In this document: one piece after another, positions 7,990-14,566 of the stretch
How the letters are laid out: the number at the start of each line of letters is the position of its first letter
How positions within the stretch are numbered: the stretch's first letter is position 1
Origin: CALMFG01 sp963666035
Lineage (GTDB): Bacteria; Bacillota; Clostridia; Christensenellales; CALMFG01
Direction of reading: 5' to 3'
DNA: 23,471 bases
Assembly (NCBI GenBank): GCA_963666035.2
Contig: CAXXJI010000010.1
Location: forward strand, 1 to 23,471
Made by a program: the position numbers and the translations under genes
Notes under the pieces: generated by a model
Databases searched by the model: none
What the model saw: only the letters and a program-made list of their open reading frames with translations
What the model was told of the DNA's origin: nothing

Positions 7990-8433
7990 ATGAAAAAAAT
8001 TTTAATTCTTTCCTTTTTGGCTCTTTATGCCATGTCGGCTTTCTCACAAGCTTCCGACAAAATATTAGGTGTTTGGTGGAACGATGAAAAAACTTCAAAA
8101 ATTGAGATTGTGAAAGAAGGGGATAAATATTTTGGAACCATCGTATACATGATCCCTGAAAAATATGAAAACGGTGAATCTCCAAAGGACGATGATAACC
8201 CTGATCCTGCTTTGAGGGACCGTCCGATTGTTGGCTTGCAAATCTTGAAAGATTTTACATTCGATGCAGATGATAAGGAATGGGGAGGCGGAACAATTTA
8301 CGATCCGAAATCTGGTAAAACCTACGATTGCTATGCCTGGATGGAAAGTGACGATGTATTGCAACTGAAGGGCTATGTGGTTGGAATAAAATGGCTTGGC
8401 AAAAAAACTGCCTGGAGCCGAACAAGTTTATAA
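7990..8433 (+). CDS. DUF2147 domain-containing secreted protein
   Basis: A 147-residue protein with a clear signal peptide: lysines at 2-3, a hydrophobic core and AMSAFSQA at about 14-21, so it is exported. The mature part opens with KILGVWWNDEKTSKIEI and continues with YFGTIVYM, then a GGTIYDPKSGKTY block and LKGYVVGIKWLGKKTAW near the end. This is the DUF2147 pattern, a small lipocalin-like beta barrel; length matches the family. The function of the family is not established. The gene is alone on its strand, divergent from the cyclase-like gene with a 71-bp gap, and is followed 50 bp downstream by a strong hairpin terminator, so it is probably monocistronic. Confidence 0.9.
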   Translation: MKKILILSFLALYAMSAFSQASDKILGVWWNDEKTSKIEIVKEGDKYFGTIVYMIPEKYENGESPKDDDNPDPALRDRPIVGLQILKDFTFDADDKEWGGGTIYDPKSGKTYDCYAWMESDDVLQLKGYVVGIKWLGKKTAWSRTSL

Positions 8434-8485
8434 AAAGTCATTATTTATCCTTTTAAAAAAGGGAAACAAAATATTGTACATAAAG

Positions 8486-8513
8486 AAAGAGAGCAGAATA
8501 GCTCTCTTTTTTT
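8486..8513 (+). terminator. Rho-independent terminator after the DUF2147 gene
   Basis: A perfect 9-bp stem (8486-8494 with 8501-8509; core AGAGAGC / GCTCTCT), a 6-base loop and a run of T through 8513. It follows the DUF2147 stop by about 50 bp and touches the stop codon of the convergent radical SAM gene. The opposite strand also ends in a T-rich stretch (TTTCTTTA), so it may act in both directions. Confidence 0.85.
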
Positions 8514-9291
8514 ATCCTGAAACCTGCACTTTTAAACCGATGCCTTCAACCTTTTTTGCGATTTCCTGAAGCTTTTCTTTGCTCACTTTTTCAAGCCCAG
8601 GGTTTGGCGTATCCCTCTCGATGGTATAAATCATTACCATTCCGGGTTTAATTATTTTTAGCAGGGCTAACCATGCATTCACTTCTTTGTCCACCGAATT
8701 GTCCAGCTCTTTTCCCTTATAAATACCTTTAACAAACATGGTTTGAATAGTAACATTCCCTTTAAACCTGGTTAGTTGTTCGACTGTTTCATCCAAATTA
8801 AATTTGCCAACGGGGCAGTCCAACAATTCAATAGTTTCGGGAAAAGCGGAGTCCAGTTTCAAAATATTATCCTCAACTTTTAAGAGTGCTTCAAATACAT
8901 CTTTTTTATTGATTTTTGTTGAATTGGACAAAACAGCTACCCTCGCCTTGGGGGCTAACTGGTTCCTCAACATCACCGTATCATCAATAATCCCCGCAAA
9001 GTCGGGGTGTAAGGTTGGTTCCCCATTACCAGCAAAAGTAATCACATCGGGCAACTGACCTTCCATAGCCATTTCGTTCAATTTCTTAAACAACTGGCTT
9101 TTAACCTCTTCCCTGGTTGGCAAAACCGCCTTTTTTTTATGCTTGCCCGGATTTAACCCGCACTCACAATAAATGCAATTAAAGGAGCAAACCTTTGAAT
9201 CGGTGGGAAGCAGGTTTATTCCCAATGACACGCCCAATCGCCTGCTTTTAACAGGACCAAATATTATTTTATCAAATAAAAAAGTACCCAT
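8512..9291 (-). CDS. Radical SAM protein, COG0731-like
   Basis: A 259-residue radical SAM enzyme. The 4Fe-4S ligands are Cys35, Cys39 and Cys42 in CSFNCIYC, the standard CxxxCxxC motif; Cys44 follows directly. The GGE-equivalent SAM motif is AGNGEPTLH at about 87-95, with VLSNST downstream. The N-terminus (KIIFGPVKSRRLG) and overall arrangement resemble bacterial proteins placed with the archaeal wyosine synthetase group COG0731, whose bacterial role is unknown. No C-terminal accessory cluster motif is seen. ATG 9291 follows a TATCTTTG at 9308-9315, so the gene probably has its own promoter even though it lies 38 bp after the amidohydrolase remnant. The substrate cannot be named; the radical SAM fold is certain, the subgroup fairly so. 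Confidence 0.88.
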   Translation of the reverse strand: MGTFLFDKIIFGPVKSRRLGVSLGINLLPTDSKVCSFNCIYCECGLNPGKHKKKAVLPTREEVKSQLFKKLNEMAMEGQLPDVITFAGNGEPTLHPDFAGIIDDTVMLRNQLAPKARVAVLSNSTKINKKDVFEALLKVEDNILKLDSAFPETIELLDCPVGKFNLDETVEQLTRFKGNVTIQTMFVKGIYKGKELDNSVDKEVNAWLALLKIIKPGMVMIYTIERDTPNPGLEKVSKEKLQEIAKKVEGIGLKVQVSG

Positions 9292-9307
9292 AATAAGAAA
9301 TGTTGGT

Positions 9308-9315
9308 CAAAGATA
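9308..9315 (-). promoter_or_regulatory. Candidate -7 element for the radical SAM gene
   Basis: On the minus strand this reads TATCTTTG, a full match to the Bacteroidota -7 consensus TAnnTTTG, 16 bases upstream of the start codon. No convincing TTTG lies 19-21 bases further upstream, so this rests on one element in a region where chance matches occur. Confidence 0.4.
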
Positions 9316-9329
9316 GGAATTTTGAAAGG

Positions 9330-9683
9330 CTAGACGAGGCGTTTTATTGTACTGGTTGGCAAAAGTTTTTGATGGATCAAGTCCATTCCGGAAATTAGGC
9401 AAACTCCGGGATCCGTTTCGAGCTCAAAACCCTGTATATCTGTCAATTCGGAAAATACCAATTGTGGTTTAGCCAATTGTTTAGCCTTGATTTTATTAAA
9501 AGCGGTATAAAAATCTGCCGGAACCAGTAAGCCATTGTAATGTTCCATTCCTTCCTCTTCTCTCAATTTATTTTTTGTATCAACAATTTTAACGATTGTT
9601 CCTGTATCATTTAGAACAATAAAACTGTTTTTTAGGAATCTCCTTTCTTTTGTGAAGATATATGTTGAAGCAATTTTTCTCAA
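9330..9683 (-). CDS. Amidohydrolase-related protein lacking the catalytic barrel
   Basis: A small protein of 117 residues. Residues 1-55 (MRKIASTYIF, IVLNDTGTIVKIVDT, HYNGLLVPADF) match the N-terminal beta-sandwich of metal-dependent amidohydrolases, where NGLLVPGFVNxHxH would follow. Here the text turns to ADFYTAFNKIK and the metal-binding HxH is absent. Residues 92-117 (DPGVCLISGMDL, then LPTSTIKRLV) match the C-terminal strands that complete the same sandwich. The ~250-residue TIM barrel between them is missing in frame, so hydrolase activity is not expected. The start is a TTG at 9681-9683 overlapping the TGA of the DUF4296 gene (TTGA), indicating translational coupling to that lipoprotein. 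It may be a relic or a non-catalytic binding protein. The relationship is my recognition, not a computed alignment. Confidence 0.65.
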   Translation of the reverse strand: MRKIASTYIFTKERRFLKNSFIVLNDTGTIVKIVDTKNKLREEEGMEHYNGLLVPADFYTAFNKIKAKQLAKPQLVFSELTDIQGFELETDPGVCLISGMDLIHQKLLPTSTIKRLV

Positions 9684-10072
9684 TGCTGGGGAGCGTTTCC
9701 AATATCCACAGGTTCATCATTTTCATTGGAATATTCCTGCTTCATCAGGTTCAGTTTATCGGTAACTTTAGCATACATTTTTTCATAATCCTTGGCAAAA
9801 TTTGCATAATAGAGCAAGGATTTTTCGAACACTGTATCCGTAACATTATGGAGTTCAAGAGCTGAATAATAATAATCTTTAGAAGTAAGTTTTATACTAT
9901 CCACTTCCGTGAAACTCCTAGTTGCATACAATGAATTTGACAGATGGATATCCACCAAAATCTCAATCATTTTGTCTTCAGGTATAAGTTTTTTAGGCTT
10001 ATCGATCCACCCTTCATCACAGGAAAAAAGCAGAAAAGCCAAGAAAATAAAATATATAAACCCATTCTTCAT
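9680..10072 (-). CDS. DUF4296 lipoprotein
   Basis: A 130-residue putative lipoprotein. A hydrophobic N-terminus ends in LLFSC, with lipidated Cys18. The mature part has the DUF4296 signature: IPEDKMIEILVDIHLSNSLY, then a spacer and YYYSALELHNVTDTVFEKSLLYYA, followed by a charged helix. Members are restricted to Bacteroidota and their function is unknown. I chose the ATG at 10072; an in-frame TTG at 10081 would add three residues. A strong promoter lies immediately upstream (10089-10119), and the stop overlaps the start of the amidohydrolase-like gene. The acidic C-terminus (NENDEPVDIG) is probably disordered. Confidence 0.85.
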   Translation of the reverse strand: MKNGFIYFIFLAFLLFSCDEGWIDKPKKLIPEDKMIEILVDIHLSNSLYATRSFTEVDSIKLTSKDYYYSALELHNVTDTVFEKSLLYYANFAKDYEKMYAKVTDKLNLMKQEYSNENDEPVDIGNAPQH

Positions 10073-10088
10073 TACATGCAATTTTTAG

Positions 10089-10119
10089 CAAAAATAGAAT
10101 ATCAAGTGTACAATTCAAA
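10089..10119 (-). promoter_or_regulatory. Bacteroidota-type promoter of the DUF4296 operon
   Basis: On the minus strand the -33 element TTTG (10116-10119) is separated by 19 bases from a -7 element TATTTTTG (10089-10096), matching TTTG-N19-TAnnTTTG exactly. The start codon at 10072 is 16 bases beyond, so the leader would be very short. Confidence 0.72.
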
Positions 10120-10151
10120 TTTCGGATTGTTAATAATTCCAAACAGAAACC

Positions 10152-11510
10152 TTACCTGAACAGGTTTCGAAATACTTCTTCAACCCTTGACGCCTTTACA
10201 ACGGTGATTGGAAGTCCTGTGCTTTTGTAGCCTTTATTAAGCGTTGGAACCACAATTTTCTCAAAACCTAATTTAGCCGCTTCACTTATTCGTTGATCGA
10301 TTCGGCTAATTGCCCTTATTTCGCCAGTTAATCCGACCTCCCCGGCAAAACAGGTTTTATGATGGATGGCCATATCGATATTTGAAGAAAGGATGGCACA
10401 AATTACTGCCAGATCGGTTGCGGGGTCGTTTATTTTTAAGCCTCCAGCGATATTTAGAAAGACATCCTTGGTTTGCAGCTTAAACCCGGCCCTTTTTTCG
10501 AGTACCGCCAGCAGCATATTTAAACGTCGAAGGTCGAAACCCGTTGCTGAACGCTGTGGGTTGCCATAAGCCGCCGAACTTACCAGTGCCTGTATCTCAA
10601 CCAAAAATGGACGGATCCCTTCAACGGTTGCCGAAATTGCCGTGCCGCTAACATCTTCACTCACTTTTGAAATAAGTTGCTCGGAAGGATTGGTAATTTC
10701 TATTAATCCTGTGCTCCTCATCTCAAAAATACCCAGTTCAGAAGTTGATCCGAACCTGTTTTTAATTGCACGCAAAATCCTGTACATGTTATTTGAATCT
10801 CCTTCGAATTGAATAACAGTATCCACAATATGCTCCAACACTTTCGGTCCGGCAAGGCTTCCTTCTTTGTTAATATGCCCAATTAAAAAAACAGCAATCC
10901 CGTTACTTTTGGCATATTTTAAAATAGCTGATGTACACTCCCTAATTTGAACTACCGACCCCGGCGATGATTCAATAAGCTCGGTTGCCATGGTTTGGAT
11001 AGAATCGACTACTAAAATATCCGGATTAAAATTTTTGCTTTGCGCCAAGAGGTTTTCCAGGGAAGTTTCACTTATAAAATGGCAATTGTTGCTATTCAAA
11101 TTTAGTCTTTGTGCCCTCAATTTAATTTGCTGCATACTTTCTTCGCCCGAAGCATACAACACTTTTTTTTCTTTTAGCCCCAACGCAAGTTGTAATATCA
11201 ATGTTGATTTTCCGATGCCGGGCTCGCCCCCAATCAACACTAAAGAGCCTGGTACAATCCCTCCACCCAGGACTCGGTTAATTTCACTAATTTCCGTTGT
11301 TATTCTTGGAGTTTCAGCAGCAACAATATCATCCAAAATCAGAGGTTTGTTCCCTTCAACAAGCGAAAGTGATGAACCATCCTTCATGCCTTTTGAGATA
11401 ATCTCTTCCACATACGAATTCCACTCGCCACAAGATGGGCATTTGCCAATCCATTTGGGGGATTGGGCACCACAAGATTGACAAGAGAATACTGTTTTAG
11501 CTTTAGCCAT
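10152..11510 (-). CDS. radA: DNA repair protein RadA (Sms)
   Basis: RadA is a RecA-like, hexameric helicase-type ATPase that drives branch migration during recombination. At 452 residues it is full length. A four-cysteine zinc finger is at Cys10, Cys13, Cys24 and Cys27 (CQSCG, CPSCG). The Walker A motif GEPGIGKS is at 95-102, and ILVVDSIQT is the Walker B region. The RadA-specific KNRFGSTSE motif follows. The C-terminal third is the Lon-protease-like domain (KTKDVFLNIAGGLKINDPATDLA region, FAGEVGLTGEIR) without a protease dyad. The start overlaps the upstream rfaE2-type gene by 8 bp, so the two are one unit. Downstream 70 bp lead to the DUF4296 promoter. All features agree, and the call is secure. 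Confidence 0.97.
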   Translation of the reverse strand: MAKAKTVFSCQSCGAQSPKWIGKCPSCGEWNSYVEEIISKGMKDGSSLSLVEGNKPLILDDIVAAETPRITTEISEINRVLGGGIVPGSLVLIGGEPGIGKSTLILQLALGLKEKKVLYASGEESMQQIKLRAQRLNLNSNNCHFISETSLENLLAQSKNFNPDILVVDSIQTMATELIESSPGSVVQIRECTSAILKYAKSNGIAVFLIGHINKEGSLAGPKVLEHIVDTVIQFEGDSNNMYRILRAIKNRFGSTSELGIFEMRSTGLIEITNPSEQLISKVSEDVSGTAISATVEGIRPFLVEIQALVSSAAYGNPQRSATGFDLRRLNMLLAVLEKRAGFKLQTKDVFLNIAGGLKINDPATDLAVICAILSSNIDMAIHHKTCFAGEVGLTGEIRAISRIDQRISEAAKLGFEKIVVPTLNKGYKSTGLPITVVKASRVEEVFRNLFR

Positions 11511-11964
11511 TTTTTAGTTGCTTTATTTTATGAATTAATGAAGAAGTTGAAAACCCGGGAACTAGTTCAATTCGTGCAACTTCACCACCATTTGCCAAAA
11601 CCACGTCAAATCCGGCAATTTCTTCAATTTCATAATCACTCCCTTTAATTAAAACATCCGGAAGGATTTTTTTAATCAGTTTATAAGGTGTTTCTTCATC
11701 GAAAAGTATAATAACATCAATAAAAGACATGGCTGCCAGGGTAAATGCCCTCGAATACTGATCGATTAATGGACGATCGTCCCCTTTCAACAAAGCTACA
11801 GACTGATCGGTATTCAAACCAACTATGCATTTTGTCCCTTTATCTGCCGAAAGGGCAAGGGATTCGATGTGCCCCCGATGAATTAGGTCAAAACACCCGT
11901 TTGTAAAAACAATTTTCTCTTTGTTTTTTTTTCCATTCTGAAATAATTCCGCATGCAGATTCAT
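11503..11964 (-). CDS. rfaE2: D-glycero-beta-D-manno-heptose 1-phosphate adenylyltransferase (RfaE2-type)
   Basis: A 153-residue nucleotidyltransferase. The family transfers AMP to heptose 1-phosphate in ADP-heptose synthesis for lipopolysaccharide core. The nucleotide-binding sequence TNGCFDLIHRGH (21-32) contains the HxGH motif; VGLNTDQSV and KGDDRPLIDQYSRA follow as in the HldE C-terminal domain. DVLIKGSDY and AGFDVVLANGGEV are also typical, as is the SSLIHKI tail for the ISTT/S-type end. It is the stand-alone domain, with no kinase half. Related FAD or glycerol-3-phosphate cytidylyltransferases share the fold but differ in these blocks. It overlaps the start of radA by 8 bp, an arrangement suggesting coupling rather than shared function. 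Confidence 0.88.
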   Translation of the reverse strand: MNLHAELFQNGKKNKEKIVFTNGCFDLIHRGHIESLALSADKGTKCIVGLNTDQSVALLKGDDRPLIDQYSRAFTLAAMSFIDVIILFDEETPYKLIKKILPDVLIKGSDYEIEEIAGFDVVLANGGEVARIELVPGFSTSSLIHKIKQLKNG

Positions 11965-12107
11965 AGTCCTGATGAATTTTTGATTGTATATTTTCCTGAT
12001 TGCCCATTTTCTGAAAATCTAAAGCTAACTTATTGTTATGCAAAAAAGACTTCATTCTCAATTGATCATCGAAAAAGGTTGAAGTCTAAAATTATTCCTC
12101 ATTAAAA

Positions 12108-12140
12108 ATAAAAAAACCTCGTGGGAATTCACTCACGAGG
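12108..12140 (-). terminator. Rho-independent terminator after panD
   Basis: On the minus strand, a 7-bp perfect stem (12134-12140 with 12117-12123; CCTCGTG / CACGAGG), extendable by a G-T and a G-C pair, is followed by a T run (complement of 12111-12116 and beyond). It lies 24 bp past the panD stop in the 199-bp gap before rfaE2. Confidence 0.85.
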
Positions 12141-12163
12141 CCTGATTTTTCTATGTAAAATTC

Positions 12164-12514
12164 TTATACGATCTTATTTGTTTCAATATCAGGGAATACC
12201 AGCCAGGGTTTGAAGGTTTTAGCTTCTTCAAAATCCATTTGGGCGTAAGAAATAATAATAACCACATCGCCAACAGCAGCTTTTCGGGCGGCAGGACCGT
12301 TTAAGCAAATAACACCAGAACCTCTTTCCCCTTTAATAACATAGGTTTCAATCCGTTCTCCATTATTAATGTTTACAACCTGTACCTTTTCGTTTTCGAT
12401 AATATTTACAGCATCCATTAAGTCTTCATCAATGGTTATACTTCCCACATACTGTAAATTTGCCTCTGTAACAGTTACTTTATGAATTTTTGATTTACAA
12501 ACTTCAATTAGCAT
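12164..12514 (-). CDS. panD: Aspartate 1-decarboxylase
   Basis: PanD converts L-aspartate to beta-alanine for pantothenate (vitamin B5) synthesis. It is a pyruvoyl enzyme made by self-cleavage between Gly24 and Ser25, present here in QYVGSITID. Length (116 residues) is as expected. Other family blocks are the start MLIEVCKSKIHKVTVTEA, MDAVNIIENEKVQVVNINNG, and the GSGVICLNGPAARKAAVGD segment that forms the active-site barrel. It begins 12 bp after the end of panC on the same strand and is followed by a terminator. The two together supply beta-alanine and join it to pantoate; panB is not in the window. Confidence 0.97.
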   Translation of the reverse strand: MLIEVCKSKIHKVTVTEANLQYVGSITIDEDLMDAVNIIENEKVQVVNINNGERIETYVIKGERGSGVICLNGPAARKAAVGDVVIIISYAQMDFEEAKTFKPWLVFPDIETNKIV

Positions 12515-12526
12515 GTCAATTCTATT

Positions 12527-13366
12527 TCAATTAAAAACAATATTGTCAATTAATCTAACTTTACCACAAAAAACGGCAATACAACCTACTTTCACAGAAT
12601 CTTCATTCCAGTTCTTCACTGACTGAAGGTTCGTATCATCCACTATTTCAAAGTATTCAACAGTTAACCCCGGTATATTGTTGACTGAAGAAACAACCAT
12701 TTGCTTCACTCTTTCTACGGAAAATTCTTTTGCAAAGTTCGTAGCATCTTTCAATGCTTTATAAATAGCGCCTGCATTTTCCTTCTCCATCTTAGTAAGC
12801 CTCTCATTCCTCGAACTCATCGCCAAACCATTTTCTTCCCTTACAATGGGGCATCCAATAATTTCGGTTTTAATTTCAAGTTTATGAACCAAAGCTTTTA
12901 TTACCGCCAATTGCTGAAAATCTTTCCATCCAAAATAAGCCTTCCGTGGCTTTACTATCTCAAGCAAGCGGCTCACAACCTGGGCAACTCCGTTAAAGTG
13001 CCCCGGCCTGAATTTCCCTTCCATCACAGTTTCAATGCTACCAAAATTAAATTTTCTTGTATCCGGTTCGGGATATACATCCTCAAAATCAGGAGCATAT
13101 ACGTAATTACAAGACGTTTTTTCCAACATTTTAATGTCCTCTTCCTGTTTTCTTGGATAAGATATTAAATCATTTTTATCGTTAAACTGGGTTGGATTTA
13201 CAAAGATACTTACCACAACAATCTCATTTTCTGACCCCGCAATTTTTACAAGAGACAGGTGCCCTTCATGTAAAGCCCCCATGGTAGGCACAAATCCAAC
13301 AGACTGATTGTTAGCTTTTTGAGATAGTTTTTTTTGTAATTCTAACCCTGTTTTAATTAGCTCCAT
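12527..13366 (-). CDS. panC: Pantothenate synthetase
   Basis: PanC (pantoate-beta-alanine ligase) joins pantoate and beta-alanine using ATP. I chose the ATG at 13366, giving 279 residues starting MELIKTG; an upstream ATG at 13417 would add 17 hydrophobic residues unlike the family. The nucleotidyltransferase motifs are present: PTMGALHEGH (27-36), FVNPTQFN, and the MSSRNERL sequence that replaces KMSKS. The PDFEDVYPEP and GHFNGVAQVV blocks bind pantoate and ATP. It precedes panD by 12 bp. Divergent from it is the glycogen synthase-like gene, with 158 bp between the starts. A loose TTACTTTG sits upstream as a possible -7 element but is imperfect. Confidence 0.97.
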   Translation of the reverse strand: MELIKTGLELQKKLSQKANNQSVGFVPTMGALHEGHLSLVKIAGSENEIVVVSIFVNPTQFNDKNDLISYPRKQEEDIKMLEKTSCNYVYAPDFEDVYPEPDTRKFNFGSIETVMEGKFRPGHFNGVAQVVSRLLEIVKPRKAYFGWKDFQQLAVIKALVHKLEIKTEIIGCPIVREENGLAMSSRNERLTKMEKENAGAIYKALKDATNFAKEFSVERVKQMVVSSVNNIPGLTVEYFEIVDDTNLQSVKNWNEDSVKVGCIAVFCGKVRLIDNIVFN

Positions 13367-13462
13367 CGCCTTGAAATTCAGAATACAAAGTAAATAAATT
13401 AATTTCCAATAAAACAAGTTTTAAGCTTTAGAAAGGCCTAACTTTATCTAATATTCATTCAA

Positions 13463-13494
13463 ATTGAAAAATCGGGATATTTTTACTATTTTTG
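13463..13494 (+). promoter_or_regulatory. Bacteroidota-type promoter of the glycogen synthase-like gene
   Basis: An ATTG at 13463-13466 (-33-like) and TATTTTTG at 13487-13494 (full TAnnTTTG match) are separated by 20 bases. The start codon lies 30 bases downstream, a normal leader length. Confidence 0.62.
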
Positions 13495-13524
13495 CACTCT
13501 TAAATTACCATCTTATTCTGTTCA

Positions 13525-14325
13525 ATGGAAAAAATGAAAATTCTTTACATTTCACAAGAAATAACGCCTTATTTGCCCGAATCTGAAATGTCGGAGATTT
13601 GCAGGTATTTGCCTCAAGGTGTTCAAGAAAGAGGCCGGGAAATCAGGACGTTTATGCCAAGGTATGGATGTGTAAATGAAAGGCGCAATCAATTGCACGA
13701 AGTTATTCGCCTTTCAGGGATGAATTTAGTTATTAACGATACCGACCACCCTCTGATTATTAAAGTTGCCTCCATTCAAGCTGCGCGCATGCAAGTATAT
13801 TTCATTGATAATGAAGATTATTTTCAGCGAAAGGCAGTTTTAACAAACGACAAAGGAGTTGAATTTCCGGATAACGATGAGCGCGCCATATTTTTTGCCC
13901 GTGGTGTATTGGAAACCGTAATTAAGTTAAGATGGGTGCCCGATATTATCCATTGCAATGGATGGCTAACTTCATTAGTTCCGCTTTACATAAAAAAATA
14001 TTATAAAGATGATCCACTTTTCAGGAATGCAAAAGTAGTTTACTCTGTTTATAACGATAAATTTGCAAATCCGTTGGCAAATGATTTCAAAGACAAGCTC
14101 CTATTTGAAGGTGTTACCCCGGAAGATGTGGAGATTCTCAAAACTCCTGATTTTGTAAATATTAGCAAACTTGCAATTGACCATTCAGATGCTGTTATTC
14201 AAGGTTCAGAAGATGTGGATGACAATGTATTAAAATACGTACAAGATTCTGACAAATTATTCCTTGGCTATCAAACCAAAGAAGAATATATTGATAGTTA
14301 CAACGAATTTTACGATAAGGTTTAA
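13525..14325 (+). CDS. Glycogen/starch synthase-like protein, N-terminal GT5 domain only
   Basis: A 266-residue protein matching the first half of GT5 glycogen synthases: KILYISQEITPYLP at the start, RTFMPRYG, YFIDNEDYF, and PDIIHCNGWLTSLVPLYIK carrying the acceptor-side HCNxW block. Full-length enzymes have ~480 residues and a second Rossmann domain that holds the ADP-glucose site; it is absent. The N-terminal KxGGL glucan/ADP-glucose motif is also replaced (PESEMSEICRYLP). Catalysis is therefore unlikely, and the true role is unknown. A protein of this form next to panC is, as I recall, widespread in Bacteroidota, so it is not a broken gene. A promoter precedes it and a terminator follows at 14373. 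Met1 or Met4 could be the start. Confidence 0.82.
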   Translation: MEKMKILYISQEITPYLPESEMSEICRYLPQGVQERGREIRTFMPRYGCVNERRNQLHEVIRLSGMNLVINDTDHPLIIKVASIQAARMQVYFIDNEDYFQRKAVLTNDKGVEFPDNDERAIFFARGVLETVIKLRWVPDIIHCNGWLTSLVPLYIKKYYKDDPLFRNAKVVYSVYNDKFANPLANDFKDKLLFEGVTPEDVEILKTPDFVNISKLAIDHSDAVIQGSEDVDDNVLKYVQDSDKLFLGYQTKEEYIDSYNEFYDKV

Positions 14326-14372
14326 CAGCAATTTTACCTAGTAAAAGAAAAAATTATTCAATTTAAATACTT

Positions 14373-14401
14373 AAGCTTTGCAAATATGCAAGGCTTTTTT
14401 A
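14373..14401 (+). terminator. Rho-independent terminator after the glycogen synthase-like gene
   Basis: A 10-bp stem with one T-G pair (14373-14382 with 14387-14396; AAGCTTTGCA / TGCAAGGCTT), an AATA loop and a T run to 14400. It lies about 47 bp past the stop in the 241-bp gap before glmS, in which I see no other gene. Confidence 0.82.
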
Positions 14402-14566
14402 TTTGTATTCTGACCCAAATCATTAATTGACAAAGCATTTTTACTCGTAATAATTCCGAATCTGTTACTTTCATAAAATAATTATACATTTTTAAATAAT
14501 TTTATGGCTTAATCCCGTTAAATAATGAGGGCAAAACGTTAATTTGCGTTCAAAATACGAAATGAT

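Noticed and set aside
7990..8364. Minus-strand reading frames antisense to the DUF2147 gene
   Set aside because: The plus frame has a signal peptide and family motifs; the antisense frames show no recognisable domain.
13367..13417. Upstream ATG extending PanC by 17 residues
   Set aside because: The extension is hydrophobic and unlike the family, whose members begin close to the MELIKTG position.
14539..14546. TTAATTTG before glmS as a promoter
   Set aside because: It mismatches the consensus at the second base and has no TTTG at the proper spacing.
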